Source of the DNA: Macrobrachium rosenbergii
Taxonomy: Eukaryota; Arthropoda; Malacostraca; Decapoda; Palaemonidae
NCBI RefSeq assembly: GCF_040412425.1
Contig: NC_089777.1
Location: 30,021,037-30,085,036 of the forward strand
Length of the DNA stretch: 64,000 nucleotides
Reading direction: 5' to 3'
A program made the position numbers and the translations under genes. Of the stretch, positions 22,332-34,797 are shown one piece after another (positions within the stretch are counted from its first letter, which is position 1; every line of letters begins with the position of its first letter). Below the pieces are notes generated by a model. The model saw only the letters and a program-made list of their open reading frames with translations, was not told where the DNA came from and did not search any database.

Positions 22332-25234
22332 CGCCATAACTTTTTAACAGTAATCGATAACAAATGGCATATGTGATATGCTTACTTTTACTAACGAAAA
22401 CCTTTGACTTGGCACGAAAGTTATTGGCTGTGACATTGACCCTGACCTTCATGCAAAAAATAGCTACATGGTGCTTGGGGGTGTGGGGCGGCCGTTCGTG
22501 TTTTACTGTCATCTTTTTAGGAGTAAATGTAGGAGTTATGTGCTTCTGCAAGAACTGCAATGTCGTCTTCAACATCCCATCTTGATCCCATCATTCGGGA
22601 TGTTCCTGGGGTAGTTTTGTCATGGGCCGTTAGGGGACAAGTGTTGCCTTAGCCAAGGACCGTGGCTTGTGCAATAATCTCAGATATTTTGTTATTTGTG
22701 CGTTTACGGAGGGCATTGGCCCAACTATGCTAGTCGTGGTTGCCAAAAAGAATAATGGATTTCTGACTGAGCATAAAAGATTAATTTTAAACGTTAGAAT
22801 GGTAAAAGAAGCTTTGTTTCAAGAGTTATAGTAGCCTACATATGAATATTTATTCTTATTAAATGGTAGTTGCGTGGATTACACGATTGACGGTGAACTA
22901 AAATTCAAGGTTCACTTAAACTGCTTGTGCTGTTCTTTCATGGGGGCACAGTTTGATATATAAAACGTGGTATTTGACATTCGCAATTTCGTCGTTATTG
23001 TTTACACACAAATAGAGATCGACACAAAACCGCAACAGTGAGGTAACCTAGTATTAACAAATAAAATACCAAGACAAAGAAATAAAAAATAGCATTGAAG
23101 GTTTATTGTAATGCATAGCTGTTATGACCAAACATGTGTTGGGAATCATCTCAAAGCTTTCAAGCAACAGAATTGTGATTTTCGTCAGTCAGTATTCGAA
23201 TAAAAGGACAAGCTGCGCTTATTTATACAAGCCAGGCTTATTTATACTTGCAAGGTTACATTTCCAGGAGGCATTCCTCGCAAGTTTTCGTGATAAACGA
23301 AGGAAGATTGTTGTTTTCCGGTGATTCACGGGCAAATGGTTGGTGCAGATCCCATTTTAGAGGAAATGCCGTGTATTGCACCTCTTGAATTTCCTTTACT
23401 GCCTCACATTTTATCGTGTAATGTTTTTGTTCGTGACAATCGTGAAATATGATTGAAAGCTGTTGACACTTAAGTAGGTTAATGCGGTTCATATTTTGTT
23501 AGTTCATCAGCAGTAGGGTTATGGATTTCAGAATCGGCCATACTATTTTCAGTAACTTTCAGTTTATCACGCTTTTAAATATAGGAGTCTGGGAGAATTT
23601 TTCTTCGATAATTGCAAGTAAGGAAACCTACTTTTTCTTTCACCTTCGGTATTCCTCCTTCAGATAGCGAAGAAAAGAGAATATACTGGTTTCTGACTGC
23701 AGCTAGAAACCAGTTAGCGTTAATGATGAATCATATAAGTTGAGGAGAACAACGTCTGAGCAACTTTTGAAAGTATTTTCAGTTAACATAACCTGCTGCG
23801 TGTTACTTTAAAAGGTAACGGAGTCTGGACACTCAGCAGAGCAACCATTGCCACATGATCTTGCCGTCGCTGTTGGACGACAGCCACTCATTGCATCATG
23901 CGGAATAATTCCTTATGCCAAGCTTGTTAGGTAGGGGAGGGGGTTGCTGTCAGTTTTACCTTCATTGCGAAGAAAGAATTGTGTGTTTATGTTATGCACA
24001 TGCCTTTTGATTATTTGCTCAGTGTCAGACCTAATCATCCTGAGGGGTAATTGCAATGGTTTTGCTCTGGAGAAAAATAGTTACTGTGTTAATTTTTATG
24101 TAAAGTTTGGGCATGCTTTTTGTAAAGATCCGAAATATGTTTTGAGACTATATAAACACTTAAGTATTTAAAGAAACGGATATAAACAAGCTGTGAGTTT
24201 TAGTCATGCACGCTTTGGGAATCGAGAGGATTATCGTCGAGTACTGTTTGTTTTCGTAAGGGGAACCTTTCTTGCGCCTTGGCACAGCCTTTTATAAGTG
24301 CTGGTTGCGAATTCTGGCACATCACGTCCGAATTCATTTCTTTTTTATTCAACTTGAACGAAGACATTCATGATACATTTTGATAATTGACCTGTTTTGA
24401 ATTATTCAGGGGTGCGGAGACCAAACATGAGGTGGCAATAGGCTTCACTGCAGATGCGTACAGGGAGCATAAAACCGATCAGAAAATTAATTTTCTTCTT
24501 ACGTTAGTGAAGTCTTCTATAATGACACCACGCAGTCTCTAACCAGAGCAAAATGAACACCTTGCACCGGAAGAACTAGTGAGTTTTTGCTAGGATGCAT
24601 TTTAGTACATTTTCTTGCTTCCTGTCACTTAAAACGTCCGTCATTCCACACCTTTATGAATACACATATTAAACTAAATTGAATCGGACGCGCATTATAG
24701 AAACCTTAGTTATTTTTACGTCTTCAACAAAGATTAACACTAGATAACTTAGTTGTTTCAACTACGTCACTCTTTGGCACACTCCACTTGCTGCAAGGAT
24801 TACAGACACAGGTGTCTTTGTGGTATATATTTACCCGAGTGCCCTCATCTCCTCTTGCTTTGCTATGAGCTGGTGATATTCGGTTTTCTCGTTCACCTTT
24901 TTGATATTTCCTAGTTGGATTTCATTTGAAATGGAAGGGCCTTTAAATTTATATCTGTTTTCGTTAAAGTTTCTCGGCCATGCTTCCACACACAGACTTG
25001 TGGTTAAGTGTATTTAGTAATGTCGGTAGAAGAGTTTCTATTGTTTTAGTTATAATTATTAGGCTATGTCTTCACATGGATTGGTAATTTATTTTAGCTT
25101 GTATAGCCAGTACAAGATTTTTTGTTTTTATTATAATTGGCGATTTATTTCAATTTTGTATTGTGATTAGAGTTCCTTGGCCGCATTAACAGGATAATGC
25201 ACATCAACAGCTTTCCTTTCTTTGTGTGCTCCCG
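22329..25234. other. No gene seen
   Basis: 2.9 kb of mostly unique-looking sequence. Open frames up to 78 codons show no protein-like features that I can defend. Confidence 0.5.
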
Positions 25235-25535
25235 TAGAGGTGTAGTGCCCTCAGTTGCACCTCTGTGGTGCCCTATAGGCATTACTTGAGGTTCTTTGCA
25301 GCGTGCCTTCGGCCCCTAGCTCCAAACCCTTTCAATCCTTTTACTGTACCTCCGTTCACATTCTCTTTCTTCCCTCTTACTTTCCATCCTCTCATAACAA
25401 TTGTTTCATAGTGTAACTGCAGAGTTTTCCTCTTGTTACACCTTTAAAACCTCCATTTCCCTTTCAGCGCTGAATGACCTCATAGACCCCAGCAACGCTT
25501 GGCCTTTGCCATAAATTCTGTGTTCTATTCTTTTC
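25235..25535 (+). repeat. Dispersed repeat family A, copy 4
   Basis: From gtagaggtgtagtgccctca to taaattctgtgttctattc, full length, with all family blocks. Confidence 0.85.
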
Positions 25536-25831
25536 CTTCTTTGTGTGCGTCTTTGGGTAAAAAGGCGAACTCCAATTCGTATTAATTTACCGCAAGACAC
25601 CCGAGAGTTTTTGAGGTGTAGCTTAAGAGGTGAGTCATTGAGTATGATTGGCATTTCCTTTGTCGATGTCATAAAGGGCAGGACTTTGTTGTCTCTCCTC
25701 TTGCCTTATCTCGACATCTGCTGGAGGTCTTTGGCATCTTGGAGAGGAATTTCTCACGCTGGCCATCATGTGATCCTCAAAATATATATACTCCAGGTGT
25801 CAACTCGAAACAGCCTACAGGACGAATTGTA

Positions 25832-26127
25832 TTTTAAGTCTCCCCCCCCTTTAAGTAGTGTAATATATTTTAAGTCTCCTCCCCTTTTATTTAAGTAGTG
25901 TAATATATTTTAAGTCTCCCTCCCCCCTATTGTTTAATTAGTGTAATATATTTTGAGTCTCCCTCCCCTTTTATTTAAAAAGTAATCTAATTTAAGTCTC
26001 GTTCCCCTTTTATTTAAAGTGTAATATATTTTAAGCCTCGCCCCCCTTTTATTTAAAAGTGTAATATATTTTGAGTCTCCCCCTCCCCCCTTTTATTTAA
26101 AAAGTGTAGTATATTTTAAGCCTCGCT
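25832..26127. repeat. ~46-bp minisatellite
   Basis: About seven units of tttatttaaaaagtgtaatatattttaagtctccc-type sequence with variable C runs (5-8 C). Confidence 0.9.
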
Positions 26128-26815
26128 ATAACGAATTCCATATGTTCGTTTGGTCCATTTATTGCAAATAATTCCCTAAGAACGTTCTGTTGTAACTATT
26201 CCAACGAATCATTTATGAACGTTTTATTGTTAAGTAAAATTCCATATAAATATAAACTTTTTTCACCCAACTACTCGAACGATTTTTTTTTTTTTTTTTT
26301 TTTACTCCGCCTAATTCAAATGTCATTTAAAAATTGACGTTTTATCCATAAATCTGTATGTCATGCATTTAGCCGTGCTTATTCCAATATAGTTTTTTCA
26401 CTGTCCGTCTCTTTATCTGTCTGCCCGCTAGTGTCTGTCACATTTTTCATATCACAACTCTTTTAACGAGGTTGAAGGGATTCCAGTCAAATTTAACAGG
26501 CTACAAAACTAGAACATCACATTATTTGTGCAAGAAGGAAGATCGGCCTTCATTATATGTGATCCTTTTGAAGAGATTTCTGTCAAACTTGGTACGTGAA
26601 TGAATAAATTTCTTAGATCATCGTTTGATCATTCAGTACCTTGTAAAGTGGTCGCAGAACTTGCCGGGGAGGAAACTGTGAGCGTTGCATCAGTCTGAAT
26701 GTTCATATAAGGGAGTTGGTCGGCGCCCGGTCTGGTCATGAATTGCTTAAGTTATGCTCATGATGCTTGTTCTTTCTGTCGCGCATAGATATTCTCTAGT
26801 AATTTCTCCATGCCG

Positions 26816-26817
<2 letters not shown>

Positions 26818-26888
<71 letters not shown>

Positions 26889-26936
26889 ACGTATATATAT
26901 AATTATATAATGTATATAAATATGCGGTATAAATTT

Positions 26937-26990
<54 letters not shown>
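26818..26990. repeat. (CT)n and (TA)n(CA)n microsatellites
   Basis: CT array at 26,818-26,885 and, after 54 bp, TA array at 26,940-26,989 running into CA. Confidence 0.96.
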
Positions 26991-27004
<14 letters not shown>

Positions 27005-27145
27005 TGTATGCACACGTGTCATTAGTTAAAACTTATTTACTGTATAGATGCAGAGCATAATGGTGTTTAATGTATAAGGAAATGTGTATGGGAGGTTGAA
27101 TAGCTGTAAGTCGTGGTAATGATTTTATTGATAATTTACCAGGCT

Positions 27146-27838
27146 GATTAACAACTAAACGAGGAAATTAAAAGGAAAATAATTTACTGCCTGGTCAGAA
27201 TATGGAGGCTTATAAAAGGGTAAATTTATTCCTATTTTTATTGAAGGCTTAGATTGAAAAGATGTGGCTCTTTACCTTGGAGGAAACAGTGGACCTTATT
27301 TGTTTTAAAGTGTTAAGGTAAGTTTTGCTCGGGGCGATTATCGCTCAACGATGATCGTCAAACGATTTTTAGAGCACTAATTTGCATGTTTTATAATTCG
27401 GCTGTTTTGCTTGGAACGACTGACGGTAGAGCCGTTCAAAGCAAAACAACCCAGTTAAAAAACAAGCAACTTAGCGCTCTGAAAATCGTTTTGACGATCG
27501 TTATTCAGAACGACTAAGGTCTGCTGCTTCCTGCAAGGTAAAGACGCCACCACTTTTCAATCTAAGCCTACAATAAAATAAGGGATAAGAAATTAACGTT
27601 TTATCGTCGTCTTCTTTGTCTCCAGCCTTTACCCATCTTTATATGGGGTCGCTGTTCCGTGTAAGCCTTCTCCATCTTCTTTTATGTTGCGTATCCTGTT
27701 CTCTTATATAACCCTTTTTTCCCGCATGTCATTTGCTACGTTGTCTTTCTAACTGAATCTTGGCCTTTTATACGCCTCTATATTCTAACTAGGCAGTTAA
27801 TTATTTTCCCTTTTAATTTCCTCAATTAGTTGTTAATC
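27146..27838. mobile_element. ~700-bp palindromic (fold-back) element
   Basis: The outer arms 27,146-27,219 and 27,764-27,838 are inverted copies (gattaacaactaa, gaggaaattaaaagg, aaaataatt-actgcct). Inner arms 27,236-27,425 and about 27,436-27,590 also pair (ggcttagattgaaaag, tctttaccttg, gatcgtcaaa-cgattt, ctgttttgctt). The centre is near 27,430. The right arm carries about 160 extra bp (27,603-27,763) absent from the left. No coding capacity. Confidence 0.85.
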
Positions 27839-28495
27839 GCATCGAGCAAAACATACCTTCAGAAATCGAATCTCTTAATTATGATAAATACGTATTCTCT
27901 TCTACGGCTAACTATTACCTCGTAAACTACTGAAAAATAAATGACAGTAGATGAATGCGCCCTGCGGCAGCGCGGGCCGTTGAAATCGAACCGTCGTCGC
28001 CGTTAGGAATATCGATAAGGTCAATATTGCCATATAACAAAACCCTTTCAACACGCTTTTTGTTTGCACGAGTAGGTGGGTAGCAACTGTCGTCAAGGAA
28101 TGTGGTTTGTGAAGGTTAGTTTTATTGGACTGGGGATTATAGATGCTTTATATGCTGTCATAAACATAGCGTGGAAGGAATATAAGAGGAGTTTATAATG
28201 GTTGTGCTGTATTCTGTTGTAAAGAGTTTTGATTTTCGTGATTACGGAGGGGATGTTAATTCAGTGTTTGTTTTTCATTATCCATTTCGCCTGTATTGAA
28301 AGTAATGTCAATAATGTTCGGTAAATAAGCTAATATTGTGGATGTGGATGGCAAATATTGATAACCAACAATCATGGAGTCACCATACCACTGTTACTGC
28401 TGATATGATTATTGTGAACTATAGTGTACCATTGTCGACCTAAAGATTTTGTACGTAAGAGTGATTGCAATGGAGCGTGTTTTATCTGTTGTGTG

Positions 28496-28762
28496 AGCTC
28501 TTCATTTGTTGGTGGGTAGAGCTCTCGACTAGCACGCTGTTGGCCCAGCGTTCGACTCTCCGACCGGCCAGTGAAGAATTAGATGAATTTATTTCTGGTG
28601 ATAGAAAATCATTTCTATATTCCACAATAAGCTGTAGGTCCCGTTGCTAGGTAACCAGTTGGTTCTTAGCCACGTAAAATAAATCTAATCCTTCGGTCCA
28701 GCCCTAGGAGAGCTGTTAATCAGCTTAGTGGTCTGGTCAAACTAGGATATAGGCTACTTTAC
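28496..28762 (+). mobile_element. tRNA-derived SINE B, copy 4, with target-site duplication
   Basis: The 14-bp ttatctgttgtgtg is found directly before (28,482-28,495) and after (28,763-28,776). The head has tgggtagagctctcgactag (box A) and gcgttcgactctc (box B). An internal ~13-bp deletion removes part of the ctcgctataatgtggttcgg block. Confidence 0.92.
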
Positions 28763-29183
28763 TTATCTGTTGTGTGTATTTTTCATGGCTGGCACTTACA
28801 CTTGTTACTCAAGTTCTTAATTGTGAAATGGAAATGTTTACAAGTTTTATTTAGCATAGAAATTGTTTTCAAGTTAAGAATACTCACGTAAATAATGAAG
28901 GTTTAATGATAACTGAATGTAACCTAGGTTGGCCCGCTTTAGTTTTGTGATGTTATAAGTAGGCGACGTTCCCTTGCATCCTGACTCCAGAAAGTCCAAA
29001 GGACACTATCACCTTTAGTTGGCAGACTTCGTGCCTTTAGTCTCATTTCTTGAAATGTTTTGCGAGTCAACTGTGCTTGTGAGCTGCTATAGTCATGGTT
29101 TTTTCTGTTTATTTATTCATTATATTTTTATTTATTTATTTATTTTTTTTTTTGCAGGATTAGGTTTGCGTTTGAAATATTAA

Positions 29184-29186
<3 letters not shown>

Positions 29187-29251
<65 letters not shown>
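29187..29251. repeat. (CT)n microsatellite
   Basis: About 32 units, pyrimidine strand on +. Confidence 0.95.
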
Positions 29252-29253
<2 letters not shown>

Positions 29254-30427
29254 ACTTGCTTCGCTCATTTATCGCGAGCTTAAGGTCACTGCAACGTCCT
29301 TTAAATCTTTAAAGAACCTTGGGTCACATTAATAAGAACAATAGTTTTCTTGATCTTGAATTCATATGAAATACGACAATTTTATTAGATGAATAGAAGA
29401 TACTTTTAACTTTAATAGCTGGGGCATTTCAAATAAAAATATATCTTGCGTTATAAAGGTCGATGAAGGTTTCAAAGATGAGCACTATAGTACAAAAAAC
29501 GAATGTCATTTGAACAAAACCCTGACAAAGAGCTAATAAGGCATTTTGAGCTAGGACGTTGATCAGCGTTCCGGTATGAAGGTAAACAACATCAAACTCT
29601 CGAAAAGTAAGTGGCTCTCGCAGAGAATGTAGAAAGAATTCTTATCTTGCTTTTGGTGAAGGGCTTTGGTACTGGCGTGGTACATTGTAGTTTGTGCAGC
29701 CATTAGAAAGAGGAAAATCTCTGAACTGGAAAGCTCATTTAGAAATGTATAAAAACACTTGTTATTGTCACTTAGGAATTCCCATCGATTATGAAGTCCT
29801 TGATCTTGGGATAGAACCAGGATTTCAAGGAATTGGAGATAACACTACCAAGTTTGCCTTGATCTGAGGAAGACTTTTTAGATAACTTCATTAATTTTTC
29901 GTTATTTTATGCTTATAACCGCCTTAGTCCAGTCTTGTAGGAATAATACAAACGATATGTATAATAAAAGGATGGATGGCAGATGAATCAGGTGCAGAAT
30001 TCCAGGTTTGGGAAGTCGTATGGAATGTGTCTTAAAATTCTCATGGTTATCAGATGGTTAGGAAAGGCAAAACTGATCAGTAAACATTTGCTTTACTAAA
30101 AGCATCAAGCTAGAACCACTTGAATAGGGAAAATGCATTATATTTCAGCAGAATTCGAGGGGAATGCAAGCACAAACACACACACACAGGTATCGAATTC
30201 GATATTAAACAATATTTATGGCTTAATCTTTGTGAATAAGAAAAGTAACTTGTACATATGTGTATATATGTGTGTTTGTATGCATATAGTCTGCTAAGTA
30301 AAGGACTATAAATCGAAAGGCCTTACAGCACTCCATTGTTTCTCTTCCCTTCGTGGATTTTGTCTTTATTTATTCATCACGTTCCATATTTTCGTGATTC
30401 AGTTATATACATCATACATACATATAT
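29252..30427. other. No gene seen
   Basis: AT-rich DNA with only a short CA run near 30,175. Confidence 0.5.
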
Positions 30428-30430
30428 ATA

Positions 30431-30477
<47 letters not shown>
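30428..30477. repeat. (TA)n microsatellite
   Basis: About 22 TA units. Confidence 0.93.
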
Positions 30478-30480
<3 letters not shown>

Positions 30481-30889
30481 GAAATGTTTCTTTGTTTATA
30501 TGTGTATACATACATGAACTTCTAGTGCCGACCATAGGATTTCGTATATACATTTTTTTCTTTTGAAAGAGAAACCGCAAGTTATGTTAGGCTTTCCAAC
30601 TATTTGGGGTCGTTCTTTTAGTATCTGGGTGTTGTAAATACCTAAGACATCGTCTCCCTTTATTTGAAGTTCGCTCTGTTGATGTAGAGTCTTTTAAAGT
30701 TCCTTGAAAATTTGGTAGGTTACGTGAGTCTCAAAATAGGACTTTGGATACCATGTGATATCGCAAATTTTCAGGGTGAGATTTTTCACTATATGGTGTT
30801 TGCGTTCTTGGTTATTTTGGTAAGATTTTGCTGTAGCCGTCTGTAAATTGTATTTTGTGTTATATGCTAGTATGCTGAAATTTAATAGT

Positions 30890-31295
30890 TATTTCTTGTA
30901 TACAGAAATTTTATCGTTTTATATTTCTTGTATGCAGAGATTTTATCATTTCTTGTATGCAGAGATTTTATAATTTCTTGTGTACAGAAATTGTGTAATT
31001 TTATGGTTATTCCTTGTATACAGAAATTTTGTCATTTTCTTGTATGCAGAGATTTTATCATTATTTCTTTTATACAGAAATTTTACGATGTTATGGTTAT
31101 TTCTTGTATACATAAATTTTATCATTTTATAGTCATTTCTTGTTGGCAGGAATTTTATGAGTTATTTTTGTATATAGAAATTTTATAATTATAAAGTTAT
31201 TTCTTGTATGAAGAAATTTTATAGTTATAGTTTTTTTTATGCGGTAATTTTATAATAAGTCATTGCTTGTTTGCAGAAATTTTATAGAAATTTTT
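30890..31295. repeat. ~35-60-bp minisatellite (ttcttgtatacagaaatttta)
   Basis: At least eleven copies of ttatttcttgtatacagaa-attttat with variable spacers. The block gctgtagccgtctgtaaattg at 30,832-30,852 before it resembles gttgtagccgtgtgcgtaaa at 31,308 after it. Confidence 0.85.
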
Positions 31296-31324
31296 GGTAA
31301 TAGTCTGTTGTAGCCGTGTGCGTA

Positions 31325-31795
31325 AATTTTCCGAATAAGATTTTTTTTCGTTTTGAGATTATTTATTGTATAATTTTTCAAATAAGATTTTTTTCGTTTT
31401 GAATTATTCATTGTATAATTTTTCAGATAAGGTTTTTTTTCGTTTTGACATTATTCATTGTATAATTTTTCAAATAAGATTTTTTCGTTTTGAAATTATT
31501 CATTGTATAATTTTTCAAATAAATTTTTCGTTTTGACACTATTCATTGTATAATTTTTCAAATAAGATTTCGTTTTGACATTATTCATTGTATAATTTTT
31601 CAAATAAGATTTTTTCGTTTTGACATTATTCATTGTATAATTTTTCAAATAAGATTTTTTTCGTTTTGACATTCATTGTATCATTTTTCAAATAAGATTT
31701 TTTTTTTTTCGTTTTGACAGTATTCACTGTATCATTTTTCAAATAACTTTTTTTTTTTTTTTTTTTTTTACATTATTCATTGTATCATTTTTCAG
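31325..31795. repeat. ~44-bp minisatellite inside the fold-back left arm
   Basis: About ten copies of attattcattgtataattt / ttcaaataagattttttcg / ttttgac. The right arm has the matching ttgtataatttttcagg just once (complement near 32,700). Confidence 0.9.
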
Positions 31796-32202
31796 CCGCT
31801 TTGAACTTTACAATGACAGTATTCCGTACATTAACATTCGTTAAATCCTAAACCCTCTGATTCCTGAAGATGATGTTGCTCTGTTTAAAAGAATAGGTTT
31901 GGCACACACTTGGCCATTAGAAGTGTGTTCACTGCGAAAGTGACATTAGGCATAAACCCACGCTAACCTTATTTTTATATTTAAGAGCCGGCTGACATGA
32001 CGCGATTCTGTAGCTTCGTTGCCAGTCTTTAGATTTATGCAAGATTTATTTTTAGCTAGCTGGTTATTTTATATGTTTTATTGATGTTCTTGATTATTAT
32101 AATATGGCAGTCAGTTTTCTCGATACGGATTTGCATATCGGATTTAAGGTAAAATTTGTGTATCTATATCTCAGTCTATATGTACACACACACATATATA
32201 AT

Positions 32203-32205
32203 ATA

Positions 32206-32278
<73 letters not shown>
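32203..32278. repeat. (CA)n(TA)n at the centre of the fold-back
   Basis: About 13 CA and 25 TA units between inverted arms. Confidence 0.95.
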
Positions 32279-32289
<11 letters not shown>

Positions 32290-32777
32290 TTGTATGTATG
32301 TGTATATATGTGTATATACACATCCATACATGCACACAAATTTTACGTTAAATCGGATATGCAAATCCTTGTCGAGAAAACTGATTGCCATATAATAACA
32401 ATGAACATCAATCGAATATGCATAAAAAAAAAAATTACATAAATTGAAATAACTGGCGAGGAAGCACAAGAATCGTGTGATGTCAGACTGCTCTTAAACA
32501 TAAAAATAAGGTCGGCGTGGGTGCTGAAGGCAAGACTATATATTACAGTATGCCTAACATCATTTTCGCAGTGAACACACTTCGAGTGTGTGCCAAACCT
32601 ATTCTTTAAACACAGCAATAACACACTGAGACATCAGAGGGTTTAAGAATTAACGAATTTTGCTGAACGAAATACTGCCATTGTTTTTCTGAGTTCAAAA
32701 CGCCTGAAAAATTATACAATAAGGCAAAAAAAAAAAAAAAATTCCCATTATGAAAATTTACGCAGACGGCTACAGCA

Positions 32778-32779
<2 letters not shown>

Positions 32780-32869
<90 letters not shown>

Positions 32870-32882
32870 ATATATAAATAGA

Positions 32883-32971
<89 letters not shown>
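32780..32971. repeat. Two (TA)n arrays
   Basis: TA arrays at 32,780-32,866 and 32,886-32,971 abut the right end of the fold-back element. Confidence 0.95.
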
Positions 32972-32974
<3 letters not shown>

Positions 32975-33499
32975 GACCTCACTTAAACAGGATGATATCT
33001 AACACGAGGTTTTATTCACAAAAAGTTACAAGCTTTCAAGGACTAACTCTCCTCATCGTCCTGTAGCCGTAATATGAAGTCCTGTTATTCTCTGTATGAA
33101 TGAACGGTACAGTTTTGCAAGCGATCAAGCTTAATATAATACGTTGACGACCAACATCGCTATTAATAAAATGACCTCCTCCAGATAACGAGCCAACGAC
33201 AAGGAAGTACCTACAGTAATAAATTTGTGCGTAGAAGTCAGTTGATGACAGAGGCGAGAAATTGGCAGCAGCGCTGAGAGTTGTGAGAGCGATTCCGGGT
33301 CCAATAACGGTGCCACGCTAAACACGTGGTTAATTGGGAATGATAATTGGGAAGGGGAAGGAAGAGTGGGGAGGGGAGGGGAGGGGTTCGCGTTGACACA
33401 CCGTTCTCTGTGGAGGATTTCGCTGGTTTCAGCGCGAGTAAACTTGTGCGGCAAGAATGTTTGTTCTTTGTGTAAACTTTTCGTATCCTGGTTTATAGC

Positions 33500-33945
33500 A
33501 GTTGAAATGATAAAACAGGCTCTGTTAAATTTATTTGTCTATGGAACAAAGCAGTGAAACGAGACTTATAAGAGTTTTTAGTGTTTGTAGCTGTTAAAAA
33601 GCTAAAAAGATGCTGTTAGATTTATTTATTTTTTATGTAGCAGTCAGTGAAACGAGACTAATCAAAGTTTATAGTGTTTGTAGCAATTAAAAAGATAAAA
33701 AAAATGCTGTTAAATTTATTTTCTATGTAACAGTAAGTGAAACGAGACTAATCAAAGTTTATAGTGTTTGTAGTAATTAAAAAGATAAAAAATGCTGTTA
33801 AATTTATTTATTTTTATGTAACAAAGCAGTGAAACGAGACTAATCAAAGTTTATAGTGTTTATAGCAGTTAAAAAGAAAAAAAATTGCCGTTAAGTTTGT
33901 TTTTCTGCAACAAAGCAATGAAACGAGAATAATCAAAGCGTCCAT
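33500..33945. repeat. ~90-bp tandem repeat, five copies
   Basis: Units contain cagtgaaacgagactaatca, aagtttatagtgtttgtagc, agttaaaaagataaaaa and tgctgttaaatttattt. Starts near 33,551, 33,647, 33,737, 33,826 and 33,915 plus a partial first unit. Confidence 0.92.
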
Positions 33946-34741
33946 AAATTATCTTTAATTAAACTTCCCCCGCCGAGGCACGAACGAAAAGGCTTAAGAA
34001 TCTATTTGGCCTAGTGTATAGGAGTTCGATATGGCAACACTGTTAGGCTTAGAGGGAGAGGAATGTCACTGCAGTGCCATATATACCTGGCTCCTTCCTC
34101 AACTACCTCTTCCTCCCTCCTCTGCCCACCACTGCTTCTGCTTCTGCTTCTGCTCTCTTGTCATGTGATAGCGGACTTCCCTTGTGTCCTTCGTGTTGCT
34201 GCTTCGTTTTAAATCATGTTCTGAAGCCTACACTTCTCTCTAATTTGTTTGTCTCTGAGGCTTTGAGTTATCTTCACATTAGCGTCGTTTGTATTAAGTA
34301 TACTTTTCCAACCCTGAATTTTAGGATTTTTGCTCGAATATTGTTGATGCTTTTTGTTTTGAGGATTGGAGTTGTGTTTCGTTTGACTTTGTTTTTTATG
34401 AAATATGTAATTGTGTGCTTCTTGTGACTTAATTATTCTGTTCTGTTACATAAATTTATGTAAGAAATTTTTACACCTGGCGCTGGTCCAGTGTATTTTG
34501 AGTACTAGTAGTGTATTTCAACAATAGGTCGGATTTTGTTAATGTAGTTTTTTCTTAATTGCTGAGTTGTTTGAAGCAGCTGTACATGAATCATGTAATT
34601 GTTAATGTTAGCACTTGTTCGGGATAGTTAGAAAAAGGGTGACGCTTGGATTTTATCGTGGAGTATTTCTGTTATACACAAGTTCACATAGTTCACAAAG
34701 CAGCTGATGTAGGTAGCAGTTCAGTAAAGGTTAAGAATCCT

Positions 34742-34744
<3 letters not shown>
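33946..34744. other. No gene seen
   Basis: A Ser/Leu/Pro-rich open frame of 117 codons at 34,074-34,427 has a (CTTCTG)n core and no recognisable domain. Confidence 0.5.

Positions 34745-34791
<47 letters not shown>
34745..34791. repeat. (CT)n microsatellite
   Basis: About 22 units, pyrimidine strand on +. Confidence 0.95.

Positions 34792-34797
<6 letters not shown>

Larger units (their letters stand above)
31303..32780. mobile_element. ~1.5-kb fold-back element with expanded left arm
   Basis: The left arm (31,303-32,170) and right arm (32,330-32,780) are inverted copies. Shared blocks from the outside in are ctg-tgtagccgt-tgcgtaaatttt, ttgtat-atttttcag, aaaccctctga, ataggtttggcacacact, gaagtgtgttcactgcgaaa, tttgcatat and taaaatttgtg. 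The centre holds (CA)n(TA)n at 32,203-32,278. The left arm is longer because of a ~44-bp tandem array. Confidence 0.88.

Noticed and set aside
22861..22900. Possible first coding exon ending in a Asp-Gly-like phase 1 donor (near 22,899)
   Set aside because: An in-frame stop lies shortly upstream with no ATG, and the peptide (CVDYTIDG) does not match the expected K-R-x-D-G start.
34074..34427. 117-codon + frame with a Ser/Leu-rich start
   Set aside because: Contains a (CTTCTG)n run and lacks any supporting feature.
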